DNA from: Castellaniella sp047971665
GTDB lineage: Bacteria > Pseudomonadota > Gammaproteobacteria > Burkholderiales > Burkholderiaceae_B
Direction: 5' to 3'
Length of the DNA stretch: 31,681 nt
Assembly: GCF_047971665.1 (NCBI RefSeq)
Contig: NZ_JBKEAA010000010.1
Location: 1-31,681, forward strand
The translations under genes were made by a program, and so were the position numbers. A model generated the notes under the pieces. It searched no databases. It had not been told where the DNA came from and saw only the letters and a program-made list of their open reading frames with translations. This document shows positions 31,431 to 31,681 of the stretch, piece after piece; within the stretch, counting starts at the first letter, position 1, and each line of letters starts with the position of its first letter.

Positions 31431-31681
31431 GAGCAGCACCTCGTGCCCTACCTGAACCTGCTCCGCCCCTGCCTGTTTCCCGAGCAGACGATCGATGCCA
31501 AAGGCAAGATCCGCACCACCTACCCTCAAGCGCTCGTGCGAACTCCGCTGGAGAAGCTGCACAGCCTGCCGGCGCGCGCCCGGGGGCTCAAGCCCGGTAT
31601 CACCCTACAGAGCCTGCTCATCGAGGCGCGGGCCATGAGTGATAATGAAGCCGCCGAGCAGCTGCAAAAGGCCCGCTCGGC
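31431..31681 (+). mobile_element. Truncated second copy of the transposase (3' part)
   Basis: These 251 bases equal 161-411 with two differences (192/31462 A to T and 402/31672 T to C), which change His to Leu and Val to Ala. Matching stops abruptly upstream of 31431; only a few scattered bases agree before that. The transposase frame is open from 31398 but has no start, so this copy cannot make a working enzyme. The window ends before its stop codon. The lost 5' half points to a deletion or recombination next to tRNA-Leu. Confidence 0.88.

Noticed and set aside
1..31681. Circular element or terminally redundant contig
   Set aside because: The repeated 251 bases do not begin at base 1: the left copy has 160 more bases upstream that the right copy lacks, and the copies differ at two positions.
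1..31681. CRISPR array or toxin-antitoxin/defence locus
   Set aside because: No regularly spaced repeats, cas-like genes or small paired toxin-antitoxin frames were seen. The HerA-like ATPase is of the YjgR type and has no nuclease or SIR2 partner beside it.

Overview
The window looks like chromosomal DNA of a GC-rich betaproteobacterium, most likely Burkholderiales of the Bordetella/Achromobacter/Castellaniella type. This rests on the style of the HU, RNase R, RlmB, SelU and SelD proteins, the high GC content and the dense operons. It is an inference from protein character, not a database match.

Layout. The left edge (2-457) is the 3' part of a DDE/integrase-type transposase. A 3' fragment of the same gene returns in the same orientation at the right edge (31431-31681), so the 31 kb segment lies between two partial IS copies. 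After a gene-free stretch with an unusual row of hairpins (650-755) comes a minus-strand FMN-binding glutamate-synthase-family gene (802-2484). Divergent from it is a 16 kb plus-strand cluster (2783-18853). It starts with a branched-chain-amino-acid-type (HAAT) ABC importer: two permeases, two ATPases, then an aldehyde dehydrogenase and a periplasmic binding protein. An SDR oxidoreductase and a zinc alcohol dehydrogenase follow. The last part is a ribose-type (CUT2) ABC importer: a permease, two tandem binding proteins, a second permease fused to a C-terminal SMP-30/strictosidine-synthase-like beta-propeller, a separate degenerate propeller, and an ATPase with two ABC domains. No regulator is present in the cluster.

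From 18850 to 31053 almost everything is on the minus strand and housekeeping in character. In transcription order from the right these are rnr (RNase R) and rlmB; a PLP-dependent cystathionine gamma-synthase-family enzyme; hupB with a strong promoter, a long dyad and a good terminator; a KefB/C-type cation/proton antiporter; tRNA-Val(UAC) with its own promoter; and a run of selU, selD, a HerA-like ATPase, tag and a DUF3293 gene that ends tail-to-tail over the transport cluster. At the far right a plus-strand tRNA-Leu(CAG) diverges from rnr, followed by the apparent 5' end of an unidentified gene that is cut by the transposase fragment.

How it fits together. The 2783-18853 cluster reads as an uptake-and-oxidation island for one or a few small hydroxylated compounds. 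Two high-affinity importers bring substrate in; the alcohol dehydrogenase, SDR and aldehyde dehydrogenase would oxidise alcohol to aldehyde to acid or to ketone; and the propeller domains would be lactonase/esterase-like or ligand-binding. The substrate cannot be read from the sequence. The most unusual item is the permease-propeller fusion at 14157-16265, followed by a propeller paralogue that lacks the expected metal-site residues.
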